Made by a program: the position numbers and the translations under genes
The notes under the pieces: model-generated
Seen by the model: only the letters and a program-made list of their open reading frames with translations
What the model was told of the DNA's origin: nothing
The model's database searches: none
Shown here: positions 8,493 to 18,169 of the stretch, one piece after another
Layout: every line of letters begins with the position of its first letter
Position numbering within the stretch: position 1 is the first letter of the stretch
Origin: CAZQHK01 sp964593455
Lineage (GTDB): Bacteria; Muiribacteriota; CAYSPT01
DNA length: 64,000 bases
Reading direction: 5' to 3'
Assembly (NCBI GenBank): GCA_964593455.1
Contig: CAZQHK010000005.1
Coordinates: 62,001-126,000 of the forward strand

Positions 8493-11400
8493 ATGGTGAT
8501 TTCCGTCAAAAACATCAAATGTTCCGGCCCTTTTTTAACGATATTGCTAGTGGCGCTGTTTTTATCCGATATCACCTGTCCCGCCAGTTTTGCTACAACT
8601 CCCCTGCCCTTCCCGGAACTACCGAAAGCCGATGTGGGAATCACACGGGCCGTGTACCGGGCCGCGATCAACCTCGAAGGAACCGCGGCCGACGGAGATA
8701 ATCTCATCCCCGTCGAGGTAACTGTTACCGGACAGGCCGTGGGAGAGGGATGGGCCAGGAACCGGATCTTCCCGCAAGCCATGCCGATCCAGGACTTCCC
8801 CGGCTCCGAGGACCTGTTTCTGGATTTTGCCGACGGAACCTACCTCAGTGCCAGGGCTCCTTCAGAATTTTCGTTTCTGTTTTCTATTCCCACCAGGCCT
8901 GAACCGAGCAATAATGGACACTCGCTTCGCATCCCGGTCGTTTTCGCCAGCGTGACTCGAATCGAGCTCACCGTCACCACACCGGACAACCGGCCGGTTA
9001 CAATCACCACCGACCCTCCGGCACCGGTCACCAGCACACTGAATGATGATTCGTGGAAGGTGTCCGTAACACCCGCGCCGGGAACCACACTTGATCTGAC
9101 CGTGGCGGCTGAACCGGCAACGGCCAGGGCGGCCACCTTTTCAGTATCACAGGACCTCTCGGTTTTCATGGCTCCGGGACTGGTGGAAACGAATATCGGC
9201 TGCACCGTTCAGCCTCTGCAGGGTTTAACCGACCGGGTTATCATTGAAACCGACCGGGTAATCACCGGGCTCATGGGGGAGATGATTGAATCCTGGAACG
9301 AGGAGGTTTCCGAAACAGGAAAAAGCATCGTCACCCTCAAGCTCTATTCGGCCCTTGAAGCATCATTCGCCTTCAGGATACTCTTCCAGGCGGAGCATCC
9401 GCCGGGAGCCCCTTTCACCATTCCGTCCGTAGATTTCCCGGAAGCGGCCAAGGTTTCCGGAACCATTACCATCCGGACCGAGAAGAACTATTACCCAGTG
9501 GAAGAATCAACTCTCAACGTGAACCGGTTATCAGCAGCCAAAGACCAGATTGCCTACCATTTTGACACTCCCGATTACCGGCTCACCATGGGTTTGAAAC
9601 CGGATCTTCTCAAATTCGATGCCCGGGGCACCGTCCTCATCGAGATATGGCCTGACATGATCAGGACCATTGCCGACATCGAGCTGGACGTCATATCGGG
9701 CTCGCTTGAAACCTGCGCGATCAGGCTGCCCGCTGAATTCCGCTGCCAGTCCGTCAGCGGCAGCCGGATCTCCGGCTGGAAACCCGCCACGGGCGGTATC
9801 TCCGTCAATGTCGGCGGGTTGAGAGACGGGCAGACGGTTATGAAACTCGAAGGCTTCGTTCCTCTCCAAAAAGGGTATCCCCTGAAACTCAGGGTCCCAG
9901 AGTTCACTGGAGCGAGGAACTCTCATGGAATAGTAGGAATCCGTGTGCTTGGACACAAAATTCCCGAGGTGAACAAACCGGTCAATCTCTTCCAGACATC
10001 CAAAGTTAATCTGCCGGCGTGGATGAAAAATATATCGCTGGCCTTCCAATATAGCGGAAAGAACATCTCCGGCAACATCGCGCTCGTCAAACCCGTTCCC
10101 ACCGTCGACATCCAATCGGTGACCCTGCTGGAGATCACCAATACCAACGTGATTCAGGAAACCAGGGCCAGAATCACCGTCAACCAGGCTCCCCTGTTTT
10201 GCCTGTCAATCATCCCTGGCGGGAACGCAGAACTGGATGAAATCAGCGGAGCTCTACTGGCGGACTTCGAACGCGGTCCGGAGGGAATAGTCACCTTGCG
10301 ATTCACCCGCCCGCTGGAACCGGGAAAAACAGAGGAATTCAGTTTCATCACCCTGCGGCCCAGGCCGGAAGGGAACGACATTCGGTTTCCTCTGCCGGCC
10401 TATCCGGGCGCCCGTCATGTTGAGGGATACGTGGCCGCCAAAAGCCGGGTAGAAGCCATGCTTTCCTGGAAACAACTGGGCAAAGCCGAGGAATGCGGAC
10501 CAGGACAACTACCTTACACCTGGTTTACTATCGGCCGGGGCGATCACCTGTTGACCTTCAGGCATCCGGGCACGGTGAACCTGACCATGAAACAGCTGCC
10601 TATCAGGTTCAAACAATCGAGCGAATCCGTGTTCACCATCTCGCCGTCCCTGGTGGCCGCTTCATCCCGGGTCACCCTGAACATCGAGCAGGGGGGAATG
10701 AAATGGATCTTGCTGAAGCTGCCGGATGGAGCTAAAAAACCGGAGATACGGTCCCATTTCCTGGCCGGTGTTCAGCCTTTTAAAGACGGCTGGAGGATCG
10801 AGTTTTCATCGATCTTAAAAGGAGAGACAACCCTGGCCGTCGATTATTCCATTCCGTTTGAGCAGTCCGCCGGGTTTATCGAGCTCGCCCCGCCTGAATT
10901 CAGCGGCCGCTCCCGCCATACCGGTGTTCTCGGATTCAAGAGCACCAGCGACATCGAACTCACGGAGTCATTTGACGGCATGCAGGGACTGGCCAGGTTG
11001 AAAGGCACCCCTCCTCCTGACCTGAAAGACATTCACAGCCTTTACCGCCTGACGGAAGCAGGTTTTCCCCGTCTCAAACTCTTGATCTCCAAGGTCCAGC
11101 ACCAGGAGAAACAGAAAGCCGAGATAAGCGAACTGACTCTTCAGACCCTGATGGAGTCGGACAGTGCCGTCATGACCGGCGTCTCGGCCAAAATCAACAA
11201 CCCGGGAAACAAGCAGTTTCTCAAGGTATGGCTGCCCGAAAGCGCCGAATTGTGGGGAGCTTACGTCGACGGAAAACCGGTCAAGTCGGGACAAGAAGAA
11301 TCAGACGGGCCGCCGGCACATACTATACCGCTTATTACGAAACAAGCGGACCGCTCATTCACCATCCAACTCGTATACAGACAGGCGGGAATCGACCGTT

Positions 11401-14240
11401 TTTCCACTGCCGGAAAAGTCTCCCTGCAGGCCCCGCAAATGGATGTTCCCGTGGGTAAGGTCTCCTGGGATGTACAGATCCCCGAAGGCTACCGCTTGAT
11501 GATGCCGGGGGGGAACATGGCCCTGGTGCGTAGCCCACGCTTGGACACTCCCGGAATAGCGGACGTCTTCGTTCGCTCGCTCTCGTCCATTCTTTCTTGG
11601 GCAACACCCTATCTCAGAGCCCTGGGATACCTCCTGGGTACTCTGTTGACCTGGCTCTGGTACGCCGTTTTGATCGGGCTTCTGGGCGGGCTGGTTTACC
11701 TGGGGATACTGGCCGTCGTCTGGTTCCTCAAAGTCATGGTCCGGATAGAGATCGGGCCGTCCCTGGAGTTCGCCACCAAGGCGCTCATCTTGCTGTTCAT
11801 CATCGGAATATTCGCCGCCATCTCGATGCCCCAGTTCGCCTCCATGAGCGATGACTCCAAGATTGCCAAGACCAAGCAGGACATCGATGTCATCGTCGGC
11901 GCTGTAACCCGCTTCAACGCCATGGAACCGAGGAAAGCTGAAACACTTAACGATCTCAAGGGTAAGTACCTGGTAAAACTGCCGGTAGATTCCTGGGGAT
12001 ACAATTACTATCTTAACAAGCAGCAGGGCGTCATCGGGAGCCCCGGGGAAGACGGGATGAGGGGCACCCGGGACGACGTCTATATCTCCTACCTGCCCGA
12101 CCTCGATACACTTCAGCAGCATCCGGAGATGCTCCAGGAACTTATCGCCGACGGGTATGACCCGAATTACGCCGATTCACCGCGATTCCAGGAACCCGTG
12201 ACCGTGGCCAAAAAACCATCGATGATGGATAAAATCAGGGACATCGAATTTCCGGACATCGGTCTGGCAAACTTCAACCGGGCCAGGCTCCAGGCCCGCG
12301 GGAAAGCCTGTTCGGCCAATATGCGGGTGCTGGAAGGCGCCATCGACATGTGGGAGATGGATGTCGATGACAAGGCTTTCAATGATGGCCGTGACTGCGC
12401 CCTGAACTATTCCGGGGGAAGATTCACTCAGGAAGGAAAATTTCTTACACCGACCTACGTTAAAAAGATCCCCCAGTGCAAAAACGGCGGCCAGTACCGG
12501 TTTCACAGCGCCACCCATTCAGTGTGGTGCACCAAGCACAACACCGTGGAAGAACCCATGATGGCCGGAGACCGGCCGGCACCCGGACCCGGAGGCGGCG
12601 GCGCTATCGCTTCTACCAGGCTAAAATCCGAAGAGAGCAGATTCAGCTCCATGGAACGGGGACTAAGTGAAGACGAACTTGTTGAAGGCGATTATGATAT
12701 AGAGAAACTTGGGAAAACAAAGCGAATACCTGAACTGGTATTACCAGCTACCCTGGGAGCGCTTCAGCTCGATACCGAGGAAAATCAGAATATTTCCCAT
12801 GCAGAGCATGTCCTGGGCGAAGTTGGGCACGGCGCGCCGGAAAAAACCATGGCCGATCCCGAAACGATCAAGAGCAATCTCAAGCGGCTTAACCAGGCGA
12901 GAGACTCGCTTAAGAAGAGCTGGCACGAACTCAGGATAGCCGCCGGGCGTTATCGCATCCCGAAAAATGACCCGGAAGAGTTCGGGCGTTTAGAAGAGAA
13001 ACATGCCGCTACCGAGCAAAAGCTCAACGCGGCCATCGTGAAGCAGGAAAAGGCCCTGGAGTCCCTGCAGCAGCAGGTGGCCGAACGACAGATGGAGAAG
13101 GCGGCCCGGCTGATGCAGGAACAGAAATACGACGAGGCCGTATCGATCTACCGCGACCTGCTTGGTTCGCCGCTTCGCAAGACAGCTGAGATAGCCCTTA
13201 AAAATTCCCGGGAGATGAAAGAGGAGCGGGCGAAACGGGACAAAAAACGCAAGAATAAAGGCGCCCAGGAGCAAGAAGAGGTCAAACGGAAAGTGGACGA
13301 GATCAGGCGTCTCTACATCGACCGGGCCCTGGCCCAGGCGGCGGTTGCCCGGGCGGCAGGAAAAAAAGACGGTTACCGGAGAAAAGAGACGAGCAGGCTG
13401 GTGGCTGAAAAGCTCGATAAAGCCGAGAGCCTCCTCCTGGAACTCAAGGACACACCCGACCGCCGGCAAGCCCTGAATGAGATCGCCGACACCCAGAGGC
13501 AGCTGACTTCAGCCGGGGAACCATCTTCGCCGATTGAAATTCACGATGACACTGAACCTAAAGAAGAATTAAAGAGCAGTATTCCCCAAAAGAGCCTTGA
13601 GCTGAAGCGAGAAGACAGAGAATCCATGGCCACCATCGTCCTGAATCCCGGCGACCTGGAGATGCTCAACATCAGCAGTAAAGACCTGGCCTCCGGGCAG
13701 GCGGAAACAAAACTTAGAGAAAAGCTATCCGGTTCAGGGGAGCGCACCCCCCGGGTCATGAAATACGGTGACTCGCTGGTGGTCATCGGCGACGAGCAAA
13801 CCGGGCGGATCATCGAGCGTCTGAAGAGGACCACCAGTGTCCCGGCGCCGGCGGAACACGCCGAACTGCTTTTACCCCAGTCTTCCGCCCCGGCGGCGCC
13901 GATAGAGCCGGCCTTCCCGGTACAGAAGATCCAGCAGAACCTGTTGGCCTCTATTCACCGGGGACTCTCCCGGGGCGCTCTTCCCCTGGAGATATCGCTG
14001 CCCACCAGCACCATCTCGTACGGGTTTTCGCGCGGACGGGCGGGACACACCGTCCCGAAGATCAAGTTCCGCTGTTTCCAGAGAAACAGCGTCTACGCCT
14101 GGAGTGTGGGAGCCGTGGGACTGCTGGTCCTATTGGTCGGTTTAGTCACCATGAGAAAGCCGCGTCCGGTACGCGAGGAAGTTTTTTTACTCGAAAAAAA
14201 TACTTCATATGAAGAAAACAATGATTTGTTAAACGATTAA
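8493..14240 (+). CDS. Giant exported membrane protein with two pilin-like modules
   Basis: 1915 aa, no family I can name as a whole. In order: signal peptide (about 1-35); a large beta-rich region to about residue 1020; hydrophobic membrane segments about 1030-1083; a pseudopilin-like stretch from 1085 (hydrophobic LLFIIGIFAAISMPQF, then a GspG-like globular part ending in DSWGYNYYLNK and a GEDGMRGTRDDV calcium-loop-like segment, to about 1200); a second pilin-head-like module (about 1266-1351) with CSANMRVLEGAIDMW, two later cysteines and HNTVEEP; a charged coiled-coil/TPR-like region (about 1456-1676); and a C-terminal membrane helix (about 1868-1886). Normal pilins have the hydrophobic helix at the mature N-terminus after a prepilin-peptidase site; here it is internal and no such site precedes it. 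It is first in an operon with the next two genes (31-bp and 4-bp gaps). It may be a surface or trans-envelope scaffold (inference). Confidence 0.8.
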   Translation: MVISVKNIKCSGPFLTILLVALFLSDITCPASFATTPLPFPELPKADVGITRAVYRAAINLEGTAADGDNLIPVEVTVTGQAVGEGWARNRIFPQAMPIQDFPGSEDLFLDFADGTYLSARAPSEFSFLFSIPTRPEPSNNGHSLRIPVVFASVTRIELTVTTPDNRPVTITTDPPAPVTSTLNDDSWKVSVTPAPGTTLDLTVAAEPATARAATFSVSQDLSVFMAPGLVETNIGCTVQPLQGLTDRVIIETDRVITGLMGEMIESWNEEVSETGKSIVTLKLYSALEASFAFRILFQAEHPPGAPFTIPSVDFPEAAKVSGTITIRTEKNYYPVEESTLNVNRLSAAKDQIAYHFDTPDYRLTMGLKPDLLKFDARGTVLIEIWPDMIRTIADIELDVISGSLETCAIRLPAEFRCQSVSGSRISGWKPATGGISVNVGGLRDGQTVMKLEGFVPLQKGYPLKLRVPEFTGARNSHGIVGIRVLGHKIPEVNKPVNLFQTSKVNLPAWMKNISLAFQYSGKNISGNIALVKPVPTVDIQSVTLLEITNTNVIQETRARITVNQAPLFCLSIIPGGNAELDEISGALLADFERGPEGIVTLRFTRPLEPGKTEEFSFITLRPRPEGNDIRFPLPAYPGARHVEGYVAAKSRVEAMLSWKQLGKAEECGPGQLPYTWFTIGRGDHLLTFRHPGTVNLTMKQLPIRFKQSSESVFTISPSLVAASSRVTLNIEQGGMKWILLKLPDGAKKPEIRSHFLAGVQPFKDGWRIEFSSILKGETTLAVDYSIPFEQSAGFIELAPPEFSGRSRHTGVLGFKSTSDIELTESFDGMQGLARLKGTPPPDLKDIHSLYRLTEAGFPRLKLLISKVQHQEKQKAEISELTLQTLMESDSAVMTGVSAKINNPGNKQFLKVWLPESAELWGAYVDGKPVKSGQEESDGPPAHTIPLITKQADRSFTIQLVYRQAGIDRFSTAGKVSLQAPQMDVPVGKVSWDVQIPEGYRLMMPGGNMALVRSPRLDTPGIADVFVRSLSSILSWATPYLRALGYLLGTLLTWLWYAVLIGLLGGLVYLGILAVVWFLKVMVRIEIGPSLEFATKALILLFIIGIFAAISMPQFASMSDDSKIAKTKQDIDVIVGAVTRFNAMEPRKAETLNDLKGKYLVKLPVDSWGYNYYLNKQQGVIGSPGEDGMRGTRDDVYISYLPDLDTLQQHPEMLQELIADGYDPNYADSPRFQEPVTVAKKPSMMDKIRDIEFPDIGLANFNRARLQARGKACSANMRVLEGAIDMWEMDVDDKAFNDGRDCALNYSGGRFTQEGKFLTPTYVKKIPQCKNGGQYRFHSATHSVWCTKHNTVEEPMMAGDRPAPGPGGGGAIASTRLKSEESRFSSMERGLSEDELVEGDYDIEKLGKTKRIPELVLPATLGALQLDTEENQNISHAEHVLGEVGHGAPEKTMADPETIKSNLKRLNQARDSLKKSWHELRIAAGRYRIPKNDPEEFGRLEEKHAATEQKLNAAIVKQEKALESLQQQVAERQMEKAARLMQEQKYDEAVSIYRDLLGSPLRKTAEIALKNSREMKEERAKRDKKRKNKGAQEQEEVKRKVDEIRRLYIDRALAQAAVARAAGKKDGYRRKETSRLVAEKLDKAESLLLELKDTPDRRQALNEIADTQRQLTSAGEPSSPIEIHDDTEPKEELKSSIPQKSLELKREDRESMATIVLNPGDLEMLNISSKDLASGQAETKLREKLSGSGERTPRVMKYGDSLVVIGDEQTGRIIERLKRTTSVPAPAEHAELLLPQSSAPAAPIEPAFPVQKIQQNLLASIHRGLSRGALPLEISLPTSTISYGFSRGRAGHTVPKIKFRCFQRNSVYAWSVGAVGLLVLLVGLVTMRKPRPVREEVFLLEKNTSYEENNDLLND

Positions 14241-14271
14241 ACGAAGAAATGAAAAGGAGGCAGCTACTACT

Positions 14272-17200
14272 ATGAAACATCGTACTTTAAAAACCATTCT
14301 GCTGGTTTTCGCCATGGCCGTCATGGCTTGCGCGCAGGTTTTGGGAGCAAGTCCGTGGGGACAGGTCATCGTTGACGACGAGGATGTGAGGCCGCCGGTT
14401 GACGCGGTCATCAACTCTTACTTCGCCGAGGGCGAAGTGGCGGAAGATATCGCCATGTTCAACGCAGCCGTGTCTGTGTCCGTGTTCGCCGACGGCTGGG
14501 TTGAGGTGCCGCTTATCAAGAACTGCTCAGTGATGGATTTCAAGGTCACCGACGGCGACGAGAAAAAGGTCCTCTTCACCCGTAAAGAGGAGGGCTATGT
14601 CCTGCTCTGCGGTAAGCCCGGCAACTACAAACTTTCCCTGGATTGCGTTTCCCGGGTGGAAAGCTCCGGCGCTCAACGGGAACTGATGGTCCCTTTTGCC
14701 GCTGCCGTCAGCCGGCAGACCGTCGTGGTCATCCCGGAGGAAGTGGCGGAAATCGAAGCCTTCCCGGAAGTAAAACTCTCCCGGACCATCAAGGAAGAAA
14801 AGACCCGGGTCGTGCTCTATGGAGGCGACCCGGAAGGGATCACCCTGGCCTGGCGGATAAGGCCCGGTATAACAGCTCTCAAACCCCTCATCTTCGCCGA
14901 CCAGTCCATCCAGGCCTCCCTCAGCCGCGGTGTCATACGTACCAACTGTACCATTACTTACACGGTCCTGCAGGGGACCGTAGACAAACTCTCTCTCTCC
15001 TGCCCTCCCGACTGTAACCTGCTGGAGGTAAACGGTGATGAGATAAAGACCTGGAACTTAAGCGGCGGCGAGGACGGTTCGGCCCAGGAACTTGAAGTAG
15101 TGCTGGCCAAACCGGTCCAGAAACACTATACCCTGACCGCATCACTGGAGCGGCCGCTCGATAAACTTCCCGGCGAGGGAATCATCCCGTCGCTCACCGT
15201 GAACGGCGTGAAACGTGAACAGGGAATCATCTCCATCTACGCCCAGAAGGGTTTGAAGATCGAACCCGGCACCGTCCAGGGCGCCAGCCAGTTCGATGTG
15301 CACGAGGTCAAAGACTCATCCATATCCAGCGACTTCCGGCTGGGCCTGGCCTACAAGTACTTGAAACGGCCATTCTCCCTGGGAATCGCCGTCTCCCTGA
15401 TCCAGTCCAAGGTCAGCGCCGAGACAGCGACCCTGTGCCAGGTCTCCCGGGAGCTCATCCGGGCCATCAACACCATCACTTACACCATCCAGGACGCGGG
15501 GATATTCAAGCTCCGTTTTTCCCTGGAAGACGACTGTAAGCTGGTGGACATCAAGGGAAAGAACATCAACAACTGGCGGATAAAAAACAACCTGGTGACG
15601 GTGGACCTGCGCTCGGCGGCGGAAGGAAGTTACGAGCTTTCGGTGGAGGTGGAGAAGCCGACCGGGGGTAAAGACAGCGCCACGCTGCCGACCATCACCC
15701 TGCTGGATGTTACCCGCCAGACGGGGTACATTGCCGTCTCTCCACGGCTCGACACCAAGGTGGAAGCGGTCTCGTCTTCGGGCGCCAGCCAGATCGACAT
15801 CAAGGACCTGCCCCTCAACTTGAAACGGGTCCCGGAAGGTGTGAGCCAGGCGTACCGCTACATACGTTACCCGTACACCATCGAGATATCCATCGGCCAG
15901 ATCCAACCGGAGGTCTACGCCGATGTCAACACCCGGTTCAATATCAAGGAAAAGGAACTTATCATGGATACGCAGATGAGTTTCGATATCCGCAAAGCCG
16001 GTATCTTCGAGCTGCGGATCGGGTTTCCCGACCGGCTGCGCCTGGTCGACACGGTACATGGAGATTTCATCGAAGACTGGCGGATCGATTCCCAAAAGGA
16101 GCTCCTGATCGTCAGTTTCCGCTCGAAGGTAGACGGCCAATACGTGTTAACGCTCTCGGCCACCACCAACCTGGACGATCTTTCCACCGGGCTCGAACTA
16201 CCGGTGCTGGTAGTGCAAGGAGCTAAAAAGGAACGAGGTTACGTGTCGGTGCAGACCGAGACCAGTATCCGCATCAAAACGGATACGTCGCAAAACGTCT
16301 CCGAGATAGACGTGCTGGAGCTGCCCAACTACTTCAAACTGGGCGGCGGCGAGATCTCGCTGGCTTACAAATATTTCCGGCAGCCCTGGTCGGTGTCCCT
16401 GGCGGTAGAGCCGATCGAACCGGTAGTCACCGCCGAGGTGTTCAACCTGGCTTCTATCGGCGAAGGACTGGAACAGAACAGCTGCCGGGTCGATTACACG
16501 ATCCAGTTTGCCGGCGTGTCCACCTTCGCTCTGCAGCTGCCACCCGGAGCCAAGAACGTGAATATTGCCGGGAACAACCTCAAGCACTGGGAAGAAAGCG
16601 GCAGCCAGCCTGGCCGCTGGGAGGTCGAACTCCAGGCCAAGGCCAAAGGCAATTACATTCTCTACGTGGCCTTCGAGCGAGCCATGGAAAGCGCATCGGG
16701 CCAGATCGAGTATAGCGGGGTGAAGACCCTGGGTCTCGAACGGGAAAAAGGATATATCGCCGTCACTCCCCACGGCAACGTGGAGATCACTCCCATAGAG
16801 GAGAATATCAAAGGCGTCGCCCCCATTGACAGCACCGAAATTCCATCACAGTTCACACAGGGCATCACCGTGCCCGTCATTTGGGCGTTCAAGTACATCT
16901 CCCATCCCTTTACCATCGGACTCTCGGTCATCAAGCACCTGGACGTGGAAGCCCTGGTCACCGTGGCGGAGAGTACCCGGCTGGTGACCCTGGTGAGCGA
17001 AGAGGGAGAGACGATAAATGACCTGACCTTCATCCTCAAAAATACCCGGAAACAGTTCCTGCGCCTGATGCTCCCGGACGGAGCCACGGTGCTCGACGCC
17101 TTCGTCGGGGATCGCTCGGTCCAACTGGGAGAGACAGAGATAGAGCTCGATGGCAGCAAACAGCGGGTCACCATGATCCCTATCTCCGGAGCGGCCCAGC

Positions 17201-18165
17201 CCGGCGTCAGTTTCCCGGTCAAGATACTCTATGAACAGAAGTTCGAGCCGATGGGTTACTCCGGACCCCTGGGCCTGATATGCCCGAAAGTTGACGTGCC
17301 GGTGATGCGTCTGGCCTGGGACCTGTACCTGCCCAAAGAGTACAACCTCAACCTGGTGGCCGGCGACCTCAGGCAAATCAAACATACCAGTTATATCTCC
17401 AGCGGCGTACAGAAAGTGCAGAAAGAGTACAATTCCTGGGCACGAAGCCAGAAGGCGGGCCAGACGAGCAGACCGTTCAATATAATCCAGGAGAACCTGG
17501 AACGCCAACAGCTCGGGCAGGGCAAAGCCGTGTTCGCCGGCGGCCGCAGCGCCGTGGCCCAGAACATCGTCGAACTGCTCAAGAAAGGCAGACCGTTCTA
17601 TTTCGAGAAACTGATAGCGGTAGTACCCGGGGTAGGAGAAAAATCCATGTTCATGGTACCAGGCACACTCTCCATCCGGTACGTGAAAAGCGCCTTGAAC
17701 ACCGTCTCCGCCGGGATCATTTTCATTATCCTGGTGGCCGCCAGCGCGCTTCTCAGGACCCTGAAACAATTCCAGCAGCTCGTCTTCCCACTGGCCGCCG
17801 CTTTGCTCCTGACGGCTTTCCACCTGCTCCGGCCGGACGCATACACCAATAATATCCAATGGGCTATCGGCACCACCTGGCTGATCTTTATTATCAGCTT
17901 CTTCTACGCCGCCCTGTCGGCGCTCAACCGCTCGATTACACGGCGGCAGAAACAAAAGGTCGAGCGCGCCGAAGAAGTTAGGCAGCGGCTCAGAAAGTCA
18001 TACCTGGTAGCCGGGGATGTGCCTCCCCGGGCTGATAAACATTCCGGGGACAACCAACCCGAGTTTCCAGGAAATTCCCCGGATGAACCCGAGAAAGAGA
18101 AGAAAAAACCGGTAAACAAGAAATCAAAACCCAAGTCCCGCAAACCAGACTCGACGGAGGAGTAG
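14272..18165 (+). CDS. Large exported repeat protein with C-terminal membrane segments
   Basis: 1297 aa. Signal peptide about 1-25 (cleavage near VLGA). The body has at least four tandem units of about 170 aa, each opening with a motif such as LAYKYLKRPFSL, QAYRYIRYPYTI, LAYKYFRQPWSV or WAFKYISHPFTI at roughly residues 358, 525, 696 and 870. After the last unit comes KQFLRLMLPDGATVLDAFV, which is clearly homologous to KQFLKVWLPESAELWGAYV in the preceding gene, followed by PKVDVPVMRLAWDLYLP. About three membrane segments lie near 1140-1230, and a lysine-rich tail ends the protein. A GGAGG ribosome site is well placed before the ATG. Most of the protein should be periplasmic and anchored in the inner membrane. 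Function unknown. Confidence 0.8.
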   Translation: MKHRTLKTILLVFAMAVMACAQVLGASPWGQVIVDDEDVRPPVDAVINSYFAEGEVAEDIAMFNAAVSVSVFADGWVEVPLIKNCSVMDFKVTDGDEKKVLFTRKEEGYVLLCGKPGNYKLSLDCVSRVESSGAQRELMVPFAAAVSRQTVVVIPEEVAEIEAFPEVKLSRTIKEEKTRVVLYGGDPEGITLAWRIRPGITALKPLIFADQSIQASLSRGVIRTNCTITYTVLQGTVDKLSLSCPPDCNLLEVNGDEIKTWNLSGGEDGSAQELEVVLAKPVQKHYTLTASLERPLDKLPGEGIIPSLTVNGVKREQGIISIYAQKGLKIEPGTVQGASQFDVHEVKDSSISSDFRLGLAYKYLKRPFSLGIAVSLIQSKVSAETATLCQVSRELIRAINTITYTIQDAGIFKLRFSLEDDCKLVDIKGKNINNWRIKNNLVTVDLRSAAEGSYELSVEVEKPTGGKDSATLPTITLLDVTRQTGYIAVSPRLDTKVEAVSSSGASQIDIKDLPLNLKRVPEGVSQAYRYIRYPYTIEISIGQIQPEVYADVNTRFNIKEKELIMDTQMSFDIRKAGIFELRIGFPDRLRLVDTVHGDFIEDWRIDSQKELLIVSFRSKVDGQYVLTLSATTNLDDLSTGLELPVLVVQGAKKERGYVSVQTETSIRIKTDTSQNVSEIDVLELPNYFKLGGGEISLAYKYFRQPWSVSLAVEPIEPVVTAEVFNLASIGEGLEQNSCRVDYTIQFAGVSTFALQLPPGAKNVNIAGNNLKHWEESGSQPGRWEVELQAKAKGNYILYVAFERAMESASGQIEYSGVKTLGLEREKGYIAVTPHGNVEITPIEENIKGVAPIDSTEIPSQFTQGITVPVIWAFKYISHPFTIGLSVIKHLDVEALVTVAESTRLVTLVSEEGETINDLTFILKNTRKQFLRLMLPDGATVLDAFVGDRSVQLGETEIELDGSKQRVTMIPISGAAQPGVSFPVKILYEQKFEPMGYSGPLGLICPKVDVPVMRLAWDLYLPKEYNLNLVAGDLRQIKHTSYISSGVQKVQKEYNSWARSQKAGQTSRPFNIIQENLERQQLGQGKAVFAGGRSAVAQNIVELLKKGRPFYFEKLIAVVPGVGEKSMFMVPGTLSIRYVKSALNTVSAGIIFIILVAASALLRTLKQFQQLVFPLAAALLLTAFHLLRPDAYTNNIQWAIGTTWLIFIISFFYAALSALNRSITRRQKQKVERAEEVRQRLRKSYLVAGDVPPRADKHSGDNQPEFPGNSPDEPEKEKKKPVNKKSKPKSRKPDSTEE

Positions 18166-18169
18166 AACC

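Noticed and set aside
16846..17955. Long minus-strand open frame (about 369 codons) inside the 1297-aa protein gene
   Set aside because: Antisense shadow of a GC-rich gene; no ribosome site and unnatural His/Gln/Gly-rich composition.
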